From Nageia nagi (taxonomy: Eukaryota > Pinophyta), in contig JBITNC010000001.1 in assembly GCA_050084985.1 (NCBI GenBank), positions 109,182,001 to 109,246,000 on the forward strand: DNA of 64,000 bases, written 5' to 3'. Below are positions 1 to 11,940 of the stretch, in pieces. How positions within the stretch are numbered: the stretch's first letter is position 1; each line of letters begins with the position of its first letter. A program made the position numbers and the translations under genes. A model generated the notes under the pieces. That model saw nothing but the letters and a program-made list of their open reading frames with translations. It was not told the origin of the DNA and searched no databases.

Positions 1-1029
1 TACCTTTTTTCTTTTCCTTAATTTGATCTTATGATGAAAGATCTATCATGTCACAACCAAGTCAAATAAGGGGCATAATATAAGCAAAAATTGAGGCATC
101 CAAAGCTAACACCATGTCACAAATTTTTAGAGAATATATTCTTACTTTTCTTCTTATACATCAAATTCATACTTTGATTTTCTTTTTTCTCAAAATTATC
201 AAAACATATTCAAAGTGGTACATTTGTTAACACCTAAAAAGAAATTTTGATTTAATTAAAATCCTTTTTAGATATTTGAAATAATTTATTAAATAAATAC
301 TCTTTTCCATGTGCACTCTCATCTACCTTTATGTTTTATGGTAACATGTTGGATCAACATCACAATAAGCCTAAGGAGGAGCCTTAGCACTAGACCTATT
401 ACCTATAAAGGTAGAGGGGTTATACATGATGAAAGATATGACATGAAATGATATAATTCTAAATCCTTGATGGGTGAAAATATACTTGTATCATTCTTTA
501 TTGGTATTTCTTAATGCCACCTATCATCTCTAGATTTTGTTATACTTTGAGCTCTATATTCTTACATTTTCATCTCTTTATGATCAAAATTTGGTATATG
601 GAAGGTGGGATGATGACATTGATCGAAAGGATGAGGCATTATGAAATGGTAACCAGGTATTGTTGGTAGATTTTTTATATTGCCATTGGGTTGAGGTAAT
701 ATTGGTGGATTTATATTTTAGAGAATCTCATAATTCATCCTCTTTCAATTGATTTTTTTCTCCATTCATCATCATAGGTAAAGTATAAGTTTGTATATTT
801 TATAAATCTAATTTTGATAGGTCAAAGTAAATTAGGTCATTTTCATCTTTCATATCATCAATTTCCTTTTTTTAATAGTTAATTAGTGAATTTAATTATC
901 TTGGAAATAATCCCAATAATTATTATTTTAGTTACTATAGTACAAACAAACTATATACCTAATTCAAACTATTATGATTTTTATTTTCTTCATTTTCCTC
1001 TCTCTTATTTACATTTTCTTTATTTCTTA
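1..1029. other. AT-rich sequence without a recognisable gene
   Basis: No coherent coding frame, LTR terminus or tandem array is visible. The last part (about 970-1029) becomes T/C-rich and leads into the 33-bp array that follows. It is probably older intergenic or repeat-derived DNA. Confidence 0.5.
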
Positions 1030-1161
1030 CATTTTCTTCACTTTCATATGTCCTATTATTTGCATTTTCTTCATTTTCATGTTTCCCACTTTTTGCATTT
1101 TATTTATTTTCATGTGTCCCATTTTCTACATTGTCTTCATTCTCATGTGTCCCATTTTCTT
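1030..1161. repeat. 33-bp minisatellite, four units
   Basis: Four consecutive 33-bp units begin with CATT(T/G)TCTTCA or CATTTTATTTA and contain a TTTCATGTGTCCCA-like core. Because 33 is divisible by three, the array gives an open frame with an 11-residue repeat (HFLHFHVSHFL type). That frame looks like a by-product of low-complexity DNA. The array ends 9 bp before the 5' LTR of the element at 1171, so that element inserted at its edge. Confidence 0.85.
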
Positions 1162-1170
1162 ATCACATAG

Positions 1171-2861
1171 TGTAGATATCCAAATCTAGCATCATATGCT
1201 ACATTTAGCAAAACTATATTTTATTACTAGCATATTTATTTAATTTAATATTGTCATGCACACTTTATCAATTTTGATCGTATTTAATGAGGTTTCATCA
1301 ATAATAATTTATTTTCTTATCATAGTTAATTTGTAGTTAATATTTGTCATATTAAATACTTTTTTATCTTAGTCATTTAATTTGAAAATCATAATTTATA
1401 TTTTTCATATTTATTATGTTTCGATCATAGTCTTGTATTTGAAAAATATGAGTAACATTAGTCATGTAAAACATATTTTTATCATATTCAATTACCTTAT
1501 AAAATGCAATTATTATTCATCATGCTAATTTTGGTTTCAATCATAATCATGTACTTGGAATTTGCAATTAAACTTAGCCATGTTTATTGTATTTTGATCA
1601 TAGTCATTTGGAAAATATGATTAATATTTATCATAATAATTATGTTTTCGATTAGAGTCATTTATGGTTAAAGAGTAATTAAACTTAGTCATGTTATTTA
1701 TAATTTTGATCATAGTCATATATGCCTAAAATATTAATTAATATTAATCATATTAATTATATTTAATCATTTGCTTTACTTAGTCAAAGATGAATTTATT
1801 TAATAGCTTAAATATTTTCTTTATGTTACTAATATTTATTAATATTTATCACATTAACATAGTTGATTTGATAGAATTTACACATCACCTTGTTATATCA
1901 TTAATGATTCATTCAACATGAAAGCAAGAAGATGCAAAACTCCAATTATAGATTGTCAAGTCACTACTCATGTTTCAAATATGCTCAACAAATAAGAGAT
2001 AAAAAAAATGAATGATCATATTTCTAATTTGTCTCAAATCAAATGGGATCAAATATAATTTGAATCTAATAAAGAATCCATCAATCAATAGTAATTTTGG
2101 ATTGAAATTTGTATGGATTTTGAATTCAAAAAATTTACATGTTACAAAAATCTATTTAAGTAAGCTTACATCTTAGTTTTTGGTTTGGTAACTTGTGCAT
2201 ACTTTGAGATTTGAATTTGTTGATTCCTAAGTCTTAAGAGTGACAAATTTGAAGGTTTACTACATCTAGAAATATTCAATAAGCATATGAGAGAAGGATT
2301 TGGGGGTTATTATCCTTGGAACAAGCTAGGAATAATTAATTCCAAGCATTTTCTCTCCTATCATATCAAAGATATACCCATCACACTTCTTGATCTTCTT
2401 TTTATTATTTTATTTCTATAGTAGACTTATCTTATCTAATATTGCAATTGACTTCTATCATTTATCCTTTGTATTTGTAGGTTTTGAAACACTGATGGTC
2501 CTAGCATTTTGATAGAAAAAAAGCACTACATTTCTAAAAATGGCTACAATCATCACATTTCCGTAATGAATGTAGATTGGGAAATTTTTGAATCCATCTC
2601 AAGATCCAAAGTCAGTTACCATCATTCAAAATTCTTAATTGATAGGTATAATCTAATATTTATTAACACCACCTTGATTTATTTATGTTATCTTATTTTG
2701 AGCTTAGTTTACTTGGAAATATGGCTTGAAAAATCCTTGTTAGTATTTTCATCTAATCTTGTATTGAATTTGGTGCTTATAGGATCTAGTCTAGCTTACA
2801 TTTCAACTAATATATGTTCAAATTTGAGTGATCCTGAAAAGAGTCACTTTTATACGAAATA
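1171..2861 (+). repeat. 5' LTR of the 1171-10932 element
   Basis: It aligns over its length with 8724-10932 when the miniature-element insert of the right copy is ignored. The open frame at 2509-2931 lies mostly inside the LTR end and continues into integrase sequence across the deletion junction, so it is not a gene of its own. The site TTACA at 2135-2139 is the unoccupied counterpart of the insertion site in the 3' LTR. Confidence 0.85.
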
Positions 2862-3720
2862 TTTTTGCATGCCTAATTATTCACAAGGACATAAATTCAT
2901 TATTAGTGCAACTAAATATTTTACAAAATAAGTAGAAGTCATGCCCTTACTTGAAGTTAAGGCACTTAAAATTATGTAATTTATTAAGACAAACCTTATT
3001 TGTAAATTTAGAATCCCCTCCAATTTTTTCATGGACAATGGACTTCCATTTAAAAATAAGAATGTTAGATCTTTGGCTAACAAGTATAATATTCAATTAA
3101 GTTTCTCAACATCTTATTACCCTCAAGAAAAGGGAGAAGAAGAAACCTCAAACAAGACCATTGTTAAAATACTTCAAATATTTGTTAGAGATTCACAAAG
3201 AGATTGGTATACTAAAATTTCATATGCATTGTGGGTATACATACCAAGAATCTACACACCAACATGAGCAACATATTTTTCATTAGTTTATGGTGTTGGA
3301 GCTATTTTTCCATTGAAATTGAAATTCCATCACTTTGTGTTTCTTTGCAATAATTTATTGATGATACTATATACAAGCAAGGTAGACTAGCCCAACTTGA
3401 TTTACATGATGAAAAATGTATAAGTTTTCTTCAACATTTGAGAATTTATTAACAATGTATCAAGAGAGATTATAAAAATGGGTACAGTATCATGAATTTG
3501 AATTTGGTGACCTTGTTATAAAAGAAAATAAGCAAATCACAAGTCAAACAAGAACAAAAAGAGGAAAATTTGCACCTAACCAAATGGATCCTTACATTGT
3601 AATCAACAAATATGGTTTAGGAGAATACAAACTAACAACCTTAGAAGGTGTTAAAGAACATTCAATCCTTTTACACCTAGATAACACTAGCAATACCCAA
3701 ATATTCAAAAAAATATTTTA
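2862..3720 (+). pseudogene. Ty3/gypsy integrase, 5'-deleted and broken
   Basis: Translation in pieces gives the integrase catalytic core: GHKFIISATKYFTK, a stop where the family has W, then VEV.PL; MDNGLPF with the second catalytic Asp (about 3031); and SYYPQEKGEEETSNK, where the catalytic Glu region is expected (about 3113). The C-terminal GPY-like part is NQMDPYIVINKYGLGEYKL (about 3580-3640). The zinc-binding N-terminus and the first Asp are gone. The sequence begins immediately after the LTR end, so one deletion removed everything from the primer site to mid-integrase. Several in-frame stops and frame changes make it inactive. The conserved residues resemble the Tat/Athila integrase at 40.1-41.1 kb. 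Confidence 0.85.
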
Positions 3721-6130
3721 CCAAAAATAATAAAAAATACAAAAAAAGTAAAACATGTCAAAAATACAAAAATAAACATAGAAAATTCAAAATTCAAAAA
3801 TAGATTCTTGCATATCCTATATTTTTTCACCAATCATAATCCTCCCTTTATCTTATCTTAGCATTATGTAAAGGTTTTAAAGAGTTATAGCAAGTAACTC
3901 AAGGTTCCTTTTAATCTATCACTTGTCTTATATCATCACTTTGAATCTATGCAATTGGAGTTGATACATAGTGTTTTTCCACTTTTTAATATCATCTTAT
4001 CTTTTTGGATACATGGTAATAATGGGTCACTCAATTGCTATCCACACTTAGTCTAGTTATATCCACTTATATTTATTTTATCACCACTCATATATATATC
4101 ATCAATCATGGCATGGACTATTGGATATCATCTTTTACCTAGTTCAAAATGAAGCTAGAGCATATCCCATATATTAATAAGGAACTCAATCCCTAACTCT
4201 TTTTCATTTTACACCATGTTGTATTTATCTTCTCACATTAATATTCTTCATTTTTTATCATTTCATCTATCATATCATGGTCATTGACTAACATTGCTTC
4301 GCATCAATCCAAAATTTGTTCAACAAAAGAGCTCATTCTACATATTAAAATAGAACTTGACCTAAAATCTATTTTCATATTTTCACTTTTCTCATGTTCA
4401 CTTTTTGTTTTGAGATATTATTTTTTTATTTCAAATTTTAAGTCATTTGTCTCACTTTATTGAAACTTACACTTTGCACCTTTTACAAATTGAACTTTTC
4501 ATCTTTCATTTGGCCTTCAAAAACTTTCTTAACCATGTTTGTTTCTTAAAAAAATTATTTTTTTCAATATACAATTCTAAATATGTTCACATTCCATATG
4601 TTTCATTGTGTTTTTTTTCTCCCAAATGTCTTGTTTTGCCTCTTAAAGTGCATTACTTGGCCATTTTGTTCACTTTTTCAACCTATGTAATTTTGATTCA
4701 TGTAGTCATTTTGTCTTGTAAAATTATCTTATTTTATATTATTATGTATTATTATACATTTTCAAGTCATTTTGACTTGTTTTGAAACCATTTCCAAGTC
4801 CATTTTGTTTTAGGACCAAAGGTCCTAAAATTCAATACCTTAAAAAGTTGGCTTTGGTATTTGATATACTTTCAATCATCCCACCAATTTTTATAGTCTG
4901 ATTTTATAATTTGATATCTTTTTGAAGGTCAAATAGAATTTCACTTGAAATAATGCCCTTTCATTAAGAACTAAGGGTTTTTCACAAATTCCAAGTTGGA
5001 TTTGGTTTTGTCTTGAAAATAAGTCAAATGACCTCCATTTTTTTATTCTTCTTTTCTAGCAATTACATTTATCATTTATCTATCCAATTGTTAAACTTAT
5101 TTTTCAAACTGACATGGTAGTTGCTTCTTTTGGAGTACCAAAATTTGTAATTTTTCAATTTTGTAAAAGTGTTAAAATTTTTAAATTCTTATTTTGGTTC
5201 ATTTTAGTTACACTTTTGTGATGTTTTCAATTCATTATTTTAGATTTCATTATTGTTCACTTAAGTTGACTTTTTGATTTAATGATAGTGGTATATTTTG
5301 ATGTCTTTCTAGGTCTCTTTTTACATCATTTTTTTCTAAATTTTCTTAACAAAATTTGTGTGTGTTCACTTATTTTTATTTTTTTATGATCAATTCATGC
5401 TACATTTTACTTATTACATTAATGTTTTTATTTATTTTATCATCTTGTCTTCTTTAGTCAATTTGTTTGATCTTTTTAAACTTGTCTTTTACATAAGTGT
5501 TTTATCTTATTAAAATATTTATTGTCCATTTACTTGTAATTATCATTATTTATCATTGATTTATGATGATTTTTATCATCATCATTTGATTATCATTTAT
5601 CATTATCACTTTGTTATCTTTTTACCATTTTTTTTATCTTATTTTTATGTCAAGTATAACCTAGTTTTGAATGTGACTATCCATACATGTTTATTTTTTA
5701 CAAACATACATAGGACAACATTACATTTCAACTTAGATAATTGCACCATATCAAAACATAGATCATCATATCATTTAAACCACACATATATCATAAACGT
5801 AAAAACATGCATTGTAAACATCAAAATATAGTATTATTCACAATAAGAATACAACCTAGATCATACACACATCTAAAATGTGCATTGCATCCATGTAAAC
5901 ATAGCATATACATCACCCATATCATATAGGCATCCATCAAAAATATACATCTAGGTATACATCCATATCAACATCAAACATGTTTCAAAAGCATATACAT
6001 AAACACATATATACACATAAATAAATAGACTTATATACATCAAAATCAGCCTCATAATCATAAAAAAATGATACATATGGTACATAATATAAACTAAATC
6101 ATGCATATCAAAATAGTACCATCATCAAAA
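3721..6130. other. Non-coding internal region of the retrotransposon
   Basis: No family-like translation was found on either strand. The segment 4300-5650 is T-rich on the plus strand, and about 5700-6130 is a low-complexity stretch rich in ACATA and ACATC words. It corresponds to the long region between pol and the antisense ORF in the element's 3' half. Confidence 0.5.
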
Positions 6131-6149
6131 CCATACATATCTAATCAAC

Positions 6150-7940
6150 TCTAACTCCTAGAGTGTGAGCTATAAGGTTGATAACAAATATGATGTGACC
6201 CATTGGACTACCCCATGTGATAATGAGATCTTTGAATCACTATAGGCATCCTTTGGGTACCTTGGTTAGTTCTTATCCTAGATGATATCACCATAACTAG
6301 TAGTGGGTGGCCTATCCTTGTGAATTCATCCTCAAAAGTTACTATCCTATCATTCACCCATTGAAGGTGAATAGCATGGCCATCTATATTTTAATCTAGA
6401 TAGGTAATATATTGTTATGTTGTAGCAATATTGACCTCTAGTATCACCAACCTATAATTCTAGGTATCACCTTTCCTAGTAGATCCTACATCTCTTCTCT
6501 CTTATGGACTAAGAGGACCCATTTATACCCCCATCATATCGATGTCTCCCCATCCCCCAACATCCTCATCTACTACACCTCAATTAGCATGACCTCCACC
6601 TCCACAACCTTGTATTTCATCATCACCATTTTTGCCTTTACCATCTCCACGTCTAACCTAAGCATCATATCCTACACCTCCACCTATGTCTCCACCTCCA
6701 CCTCTATCATCACCTCCTACATTTCTACCATCCCCACTTACTAGGGGAGCTATTGCTACTAATAATGTTATCTAAAATTGATCATATATCAAGGTGATCC
6801 CCATGTCTATATCCATAACAATTATATATAAGGGATCTATCTCAAGCTTAATCTCTATGTAAGGTATCATAGGTAGCCCATCTAGTTTGAACCTACTATA
6901 GATAACTAATACCCCAAGGACATCCTATACGATGTCAAACTATCACATGGTCCTATAAAAGTAAAAGAACTCAATATCTCCATGCCAAGTCTTCATCCAT
7001 TAGTTCATCTTGGTACCTCCATATAGGATCTCTATAGGAAGTCATGTACCTCCATCCTTGCAATCAATCCTTTGTAGTGATTGTGATCTTTAGTGTGTGT
7101 ATGCCACCTCTATGGCTCCATATATCATACCCATTATAGTACATATAATGCCTCAATCCCTAGGTCTCCCCATCCTACATCTTCATCTCCATGAATATCA
7201 AAACAATCCCTAGTGGCTTCCTATCTTGGATGTGATTCCATCCCCAAATCTAAAGGAGAGATTATGCCATCCCTTTACACCATTTTAGTCTAATATTTGC
7301 TAACTCTTTGCAAATCAATGCTAGAGGTATTGGCCCCATGCAAACATGGTGTCATCTTTGTGCATTCATCAAAGCACATCACATAGATTCTAGGGGAATA
7401 ACTCTTTGGATAGATGTACATAGTGATGATCATTATTGAAATAAATATTCTCACCTCATAGATGCCTCCCTCATAGGCATACTCATAATCAAATCCACCA
7501 ATAACGCTTTAGAATCATAACTAATCTACTTTGATCAACCCTATCACTATAGCCTATTTGTAAACATTTGATCTAAGCTCAATCACAATGTCTCCTTTGA
7601 TCATGACCATAAAAATCCTTCAAATATCCTCCAGATTGATCATGCATTATCCTATTAGTAAGATGGAAGTATTGGTGGAGGCATCCCACCTCTTCACCAA
7701 AATCATATTGTAACCATTATTGTAAGTTACGAGATCCATCATCCTAACATATCAAATCTTGAACAAGAAGATCCAATCCTAGTACTCTTCTCCCATAATT
7801 CTTTATATAAATCACCATATTGATTTAAAGTGATGATGCATTGCCACACACTCATACTCATTTAAATAATCATAAAAATCAAACCATGTCAAAAATACCA
7901 TGATCTTAGGTATTTTTCCTTCCTACCAAAGTGAAACATG
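6150..7940 (-). pseudogene. Antisense plant mobile domain (PMD, MAIN/PP7L-like) pseudogene
   Basis: Minus-strand translation, read through stops, follows the PMD order. About 7650-7710 is LVKRWDASTNTSILLIG followed by MINLEDI, like the family's L.ERW.P.T..F.L..GE.TITL.D. About 7270-7330 is GPIPLALICKELANI. About 7211-7249 is IWGWNHIQDRKPLG, like the LW.WERIP.GRP box. About 6975-7020 is RYQDELMDEDLAWRY, like YR..LD.L....V.W.PY, and about 6905-6950 is the DHVIV.HRIGCPWG segment, like F..VE.H.PDRV.RQFG. Past the domain a Gly/Asp-rich tail (about 6540-6720) follows. PMD proteins are nuclear proteins needed for silencing and genome stability, and PMD copies are also carried by transposons. This one lies antisense between integrase and polypurine tract, as extra ORFs do in some Tat elements. 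Many stops make it dead. The family call rests on motif order seen by eye. Confidence 0.8.
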
Positions 7941-8710
7941 GGATCCCCTAACATTTCTAGGCTAGAAACATGAAGACCCCAACCATTTCCCACTAGAAAA
8001 TGTTGGGACTGTCAGCATTTCTAGTTGTTAACTATGTTAGATATCATACCTAGCCTAAATTCATCTTTTTTATCTCCTATCTACTTGTCTATATTGTGTT
8101 CTACATCTTTTCCCATTAATTCAAACTAAAAACCACTTATATTTACCCTCCATATATTAATTTTCCTACCTAATCTATTTTGTGTAATTAAATTAAATTA
8201 AAACTTAATTGAATTATTGGATTATGGTTTAGTACCAACCTAGAGGGCCCATGGCTTGTTCTAGATATGGGGATGTTGTGTCATGTCAAATCTCATGTAA
8301 ATCAACAAGAATGAATGAATCAAAATGAGCCAAATTATCCTATCTTTTTCCTTTTGTATCTTATCCAATTGGAAATGCTACTATGTTTTTCACCTAGTCC
8401 TAAATGTAGCAAGGTTTCCAAAAATGTGGTGGCATTTTTAGAACATGAATGCATATATAGAATGAAATGAGAGTTTTGAAACATGATGGTGTTTCTACAA
8501 AGGATGTGGAATTTTATCTCTTAGTCTATTTCCTAATCTTTCTCTATCCTTTTAGTGTCAAACACATTCTTGTCTTCTTTTCCTTACCATAAATGTGTTT
8601 GATGGGGATGACACATATCACTTGGGGTAGTTAGCTATCACATCCACTTCATATCATATTATACAAAATTAGGTTTTTACATTGTATTTATCCTAGCCAA
8701 AATACAAATA
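7941..8710. other. Non-coding 3' region before the polypurine tract
   Basis: No coding signal is visible. It probably holds the upstream region of the antisense PMD ORF (its promoter side) and the 3' untranslated region of the retrotransposon. Confidence 0.45.
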
Positions 8711-8723
8711 AAAAAGGGCAAAA
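8711..8723 (+). promoter_or_regulatory. Polypurine tract
   Basis: AAAAAGGGCAAAA lies directly before the TGTAGACACCC start of the 3' LTR. This is the position and composition of a plus-strand priming tract, and it fixes the element's orientation. Confidence 0.85.
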
Positions 8724-10932
8724 TGTAGACACCCAAATCTAATAGTATGTGCTACATTTGATAAAAACCCTCTTTTAACACTATCATATTTATTTAATTT
8801 AGCATTATCATGCACACTTTGTCAATTTTGATTATATTTAATGATGCTTCATAAATAATCATTTATTTTCTTATCATAGTCCATTTATAGTTAATATTTT
8901 TCATATTAAATGCTTTTTTATCTTAGTTATTTACTTTGAAAATTGTAATTTTATTTTTTTGCATTCTTATCATAGTCTTATATTTTATGGTATTTTGAAT
9001 AAGTCATTAATTGAAAAATTATAAATAATATTAATCATATTATTTATAATTTTTATCATAGTCATTTATGCCTAAAAAGTTAATTAACATTTTTCATGTT
9101 AATTATGTTTAATCATTTGCTTTAATTAGTCAAAGATGAATTTATGTAATAGATTAAATATTTACTTTATGTTATTAATTTTTATTAATATTTATCATAT
9201 TAATTTGGCTATTTTGTTTATTATTAGTTTACAAGAAAATAGTTGTACATAATTTACATATCACCTTTCCATGTCATTTATGATTCATCTGAAAAGAAAG
9301 CAAGAAGATCTAAAACTCCAGTTACAAATTGCCAAGTCACTTCTTATGTTCCAAATATGCTCAACAAATAAGAGACAAGAAAAATGAATGACCATGTTCC
9401 CAATTTATCTAAAATTAAATGGGATTAAAAATAATTTGAATATAATCAAGAATCAATCAATCAATAGTTGTTTTGGATTGAAATTTGTATGGATTTTGAA
9501 TTGAAGAAGGTACATGTTAAGATCCTAGGTGTGCAGATTGATAAATAGGTTAGCCTTTTGGTATAACAATTTGTAATATTTGGTATCATATCATGCCATA
9601 TGTCCCAAGTTTGCATCCTCAGAAAAAGATTCCATATAAAGGTATACCTAGAAAAGACTAGAGTGAGAGCCACCATAAGTGATAGCTACCATAAATGAGA
9701 GTCATTGAGGATGTCATATGCAAAGCATGGTGTAATGTTAAGATCCTAGGTATGTAAATTCACTAATAAATACATAAACCTTTTAGTGTAACCATTTGTA
9801 ACATTTGTTATCAAAGAATTCCATACATCCTAAGTTCAAATCCCTAGAAAGGGCTACCATGGAAAGGGCTACCTAGCAAAGATAAGAGTAAGAACCACCA
9901 TGAGTGTGATCCATAGAGGACATTGGATGTAGAACATGGTGGAATGATAAGATACTAGTGTGTATATTCACTAATAGGTTAGCCTTTTATGTAATAATTC
10001 ATAACATTTGGTATCATAAAAAGCCATACATACTAGGTTTGAATCCATAGAAAGGACTATCATGGAAAGGGCTACCATGAGTGAGATCCACTAGTAGTGA
10101 GAGCCATCAATAATGTTAGATGTAGAGTGTGTTGGAATGTTAAGATCATGGGTGGTAGATTCACTAATATATTGACCTTTTGGTGTAACATTTCATAACA
10201 TTACATATCACAAAAATCTATTTAAGAAAGCTTACATCTAAGTTTTTGGTCTTATAAATTGTACAAAATTTGAGCTTCAAATTTATTAATTCCTAAGTCC
10301 TAGAGTGATGAAATTGAAGGCTTACTACATACAACAATCTTCAACAAGAATATGAGAGAAGAATTTGGGAGTTATTACCCTTAGGGAAAGCTATAAATTG
10401 GTCATTTTAAGCTTTGTATATCCTATCATACCAAATAGATATTGATCACACTTCTTGATCTTCTTTTCATGTTTTGTTTTTACATTAGGATTATCTCATC
10501 TAATCATCATGATTTAATTTCATTTTTTATCCTCTATGTTTGCATATTTTGAAACATCTAGGGTCCTAGCATTTTCATAGACAAATGTTACCATATTTTT
10601 AGAAATAACTAGGGTCTCCACATTCCCATAATGAATGTCAATTGGGAAATTTTTGAAGCCATCTCAAAATCCAACTTGCATATTAGGTACCATCATTCAA
10701 AATTCATCACTATCAGGTATAATCTAATATTTATTAACACCACCTTGAACTATTCATGTTATCTTATTTTGAGGTTAGTTTACTTGGAAGGATGGTTTGA
10801 AAATTCCTTTTAAGTATTTTGATCAAATCATTTATTATAGTTGGTGCTTATAGGATCTAGTATAGCTTGCACTTCAACTAATATATGTTCAGATGTGAGT
10901 GGTCCTAAAAGGGATCACTTTATTTTGAAACA
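8724..10932 (+). repeat. 3' LTR of the 1171-10932 element, enlarged by an insertion
   Basis: It is homologous to 1171-2861 but longer because 9515-10200 holds a nested miniature LTR array. It ends near TTTTGAAACA (10932), followed by CATAT, which resembles the CATAG before the 5' LTR. Confidence 0.85.
9515..10200 (+). mobile_element. Tandem tetramer of a miniature LTR element (TRIM/SMART-like)
   Basis: Four short LTR-like units start TGTTAAGATC or TGATAAGATA and end (T)AACA or AATA: 9515-9578, 9736-9803, 9945-10006 and 10138-10200, each 62-68 bp. The first three are followed by TT and a primer-site-like stretch (TGGTATCA at 9581 and 10009; TTGTTATCAAAG at 9804), then by 130-157 bp of related internal sequence. 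That internal sequence includes an AGGTTTGAATCC-like stretch, which matches the further complement of initiator tRNA-Met, and it ends in ATGGTGGAA before the next unit. The array is flanked by GTACA (9510-9514) and TTACA (10201-10205). The 5' LTR has the single empty site TTACA at 2135-2139. It has no coding capacity and depends on other elements. Confidence 0.8.
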
Positions 10933-11029
10933 CATATAATTAAAAAAAATATAAGGATAAATATTAAACTAAGTATAATGATAAATATAACAATATGATT
11001 TAGGTTATTACCAGTTGATTGATACATCA

Positions 11030-11940
11030 CTATGTTGCATTTTCCATATCATAAATAAAAGTTGTATGTATGAGAGCATCAATCTACCTAAATCTCTCAA
11101 GAGGAGGCCAAGCCTTATTTAGCAATGCATAGGTCTCACCAATTCTATGCATGGAGAAAAATAAATGGAATATAAAATAAAAGTAACATTATTAATTTTG
11201 AAAAATATTGCAATACTAAATAAGAAAAAAAATTATAATCACATGCTCACCTCCTGATGTGGGGGACTCTCTAGTAATGCATTTTCATTGTTAACATTTA
11301 TCCCTTCTTTAACATTGGTATCTTCATTATCAAAATATTTATTATTACTTTTATAAAAAAATATGGACTTTTTGAAGTGTATGATAAATAGTTATCTTAA
11401 CTCTTCCAATTCCTCTAAGGATATAGGTAAGGATGCACCCTAAGCATAGAAAATATATATCAGTGCACTAGATATATAAATAACTATAAAAATTCGAATA
11501 GTAATAAATAATATAGGTACCTTTATATCTTCCTTTTTCACATGGAGCCTCTAATAGTTTCCATATTTTCATGGACATTATAGTTAATCATGTCTATAAC
11601 AATCTCTTTTTATGTTTCCATTGATAGTTATAATTTTGAAGTTATCTTCTCATTGATCATCCTAGTCTTCATCATTCTATTTTATTAAGAGTTATGTTAG
11701 GTATGCAATATATTTTTGGGATTTTATTTTATTTTCAAGTATTTTATTCAACTATATGTTATTAATTTTGAGCTTATTTGCATCCTACCTCTTTTATATT
11801 TAGGTATAGGTAGTAAACCTTCATCTTGGTCCCTCCTATAGTTATTAAAGGCTATACATGGCCAAATTGACATATGTAGGTAGAGACAGCATGTTCCAAC
11901 CTCATAGTGGTATCTGAACTTGGCACTCCTCTTTCTAGTA
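11030..11940 (-). pseudogene. Unidentified decayed multi-exon gene fragment
   Basis: Minus-strand translation gives separate coherent blocks: about 11940-11822 (YHYEVGTCCLYLHMSIWP), about 11660-11524 (EIVIDMINYNVHENMETIRG), about 11450-11240 (ISLEELEEL ... NNENALLESPPHQE) and about 11160-11030 (GETYALLNKAWPPLERFR). Two blocks end at donor-like sites (AAG before GTACC; CAG before GTGAGC), and the last follows an acceptor-like CATGCATAG. This suggests exons with short introns between them. Scattered stops show it is dead. I do not recognise the family. It could be a DNA transposon ORF or a captured host gene piece. Confidence 0.4.

Larger units (their letters stand above)
1171..10932 (+). mobile_element. 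Tat-like Ty3/gypsy LTR retrotransposon, internally deleted, with antisense PMD ORF
   Basis: Two long direct repeats start TGTAGATATCCAAATCT (1171) and TGTAGACACCCAAATCT (8724) and both end near a GATCCT(G/A)AAA...CACTTT stretch. A polypurine tract (8711-8723) lies directly before the right copy, which sets the plus orientation. The flanks CATAG (1166-1170) and CATAT (10933-10937) are a plausible decayed 5-bp target duplication. The inside holds only a decayed integrase, a long non-coding stretch and an antisense plant mobile domain pseudogene. Primer site, gag, protease, RT and RNase H are missing. The integrase style is that of the Tat/Athila group, and Tat elements are known for extra ORFs downstream of pol. 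The exact 3' ends of the LTRs are uncertain by a few bases. Confidence 0.85.

Noticed and set aside
886-1189. Two overlapping open frames rich in Phe, His and Leu
   Set aside because: They are the translation of a T/C-rich 33-bp minisatellite and have no start context or relatives.
2509-2931. 140-residue open frame, the longest in the window
   Set aside because: Most of it lies in the LTR, and its related copy in the 3' LTR is broken. Its end is out-of-place integrase. It is a chance frame over a deletion join.
4447-5831. Plus-strand open frames rich in Phe, Ile and Tyr, suggesting membrane proteins
   Set aside because: They follow T-rich composition. No positive-inside pattern, start context or conservation is visible.
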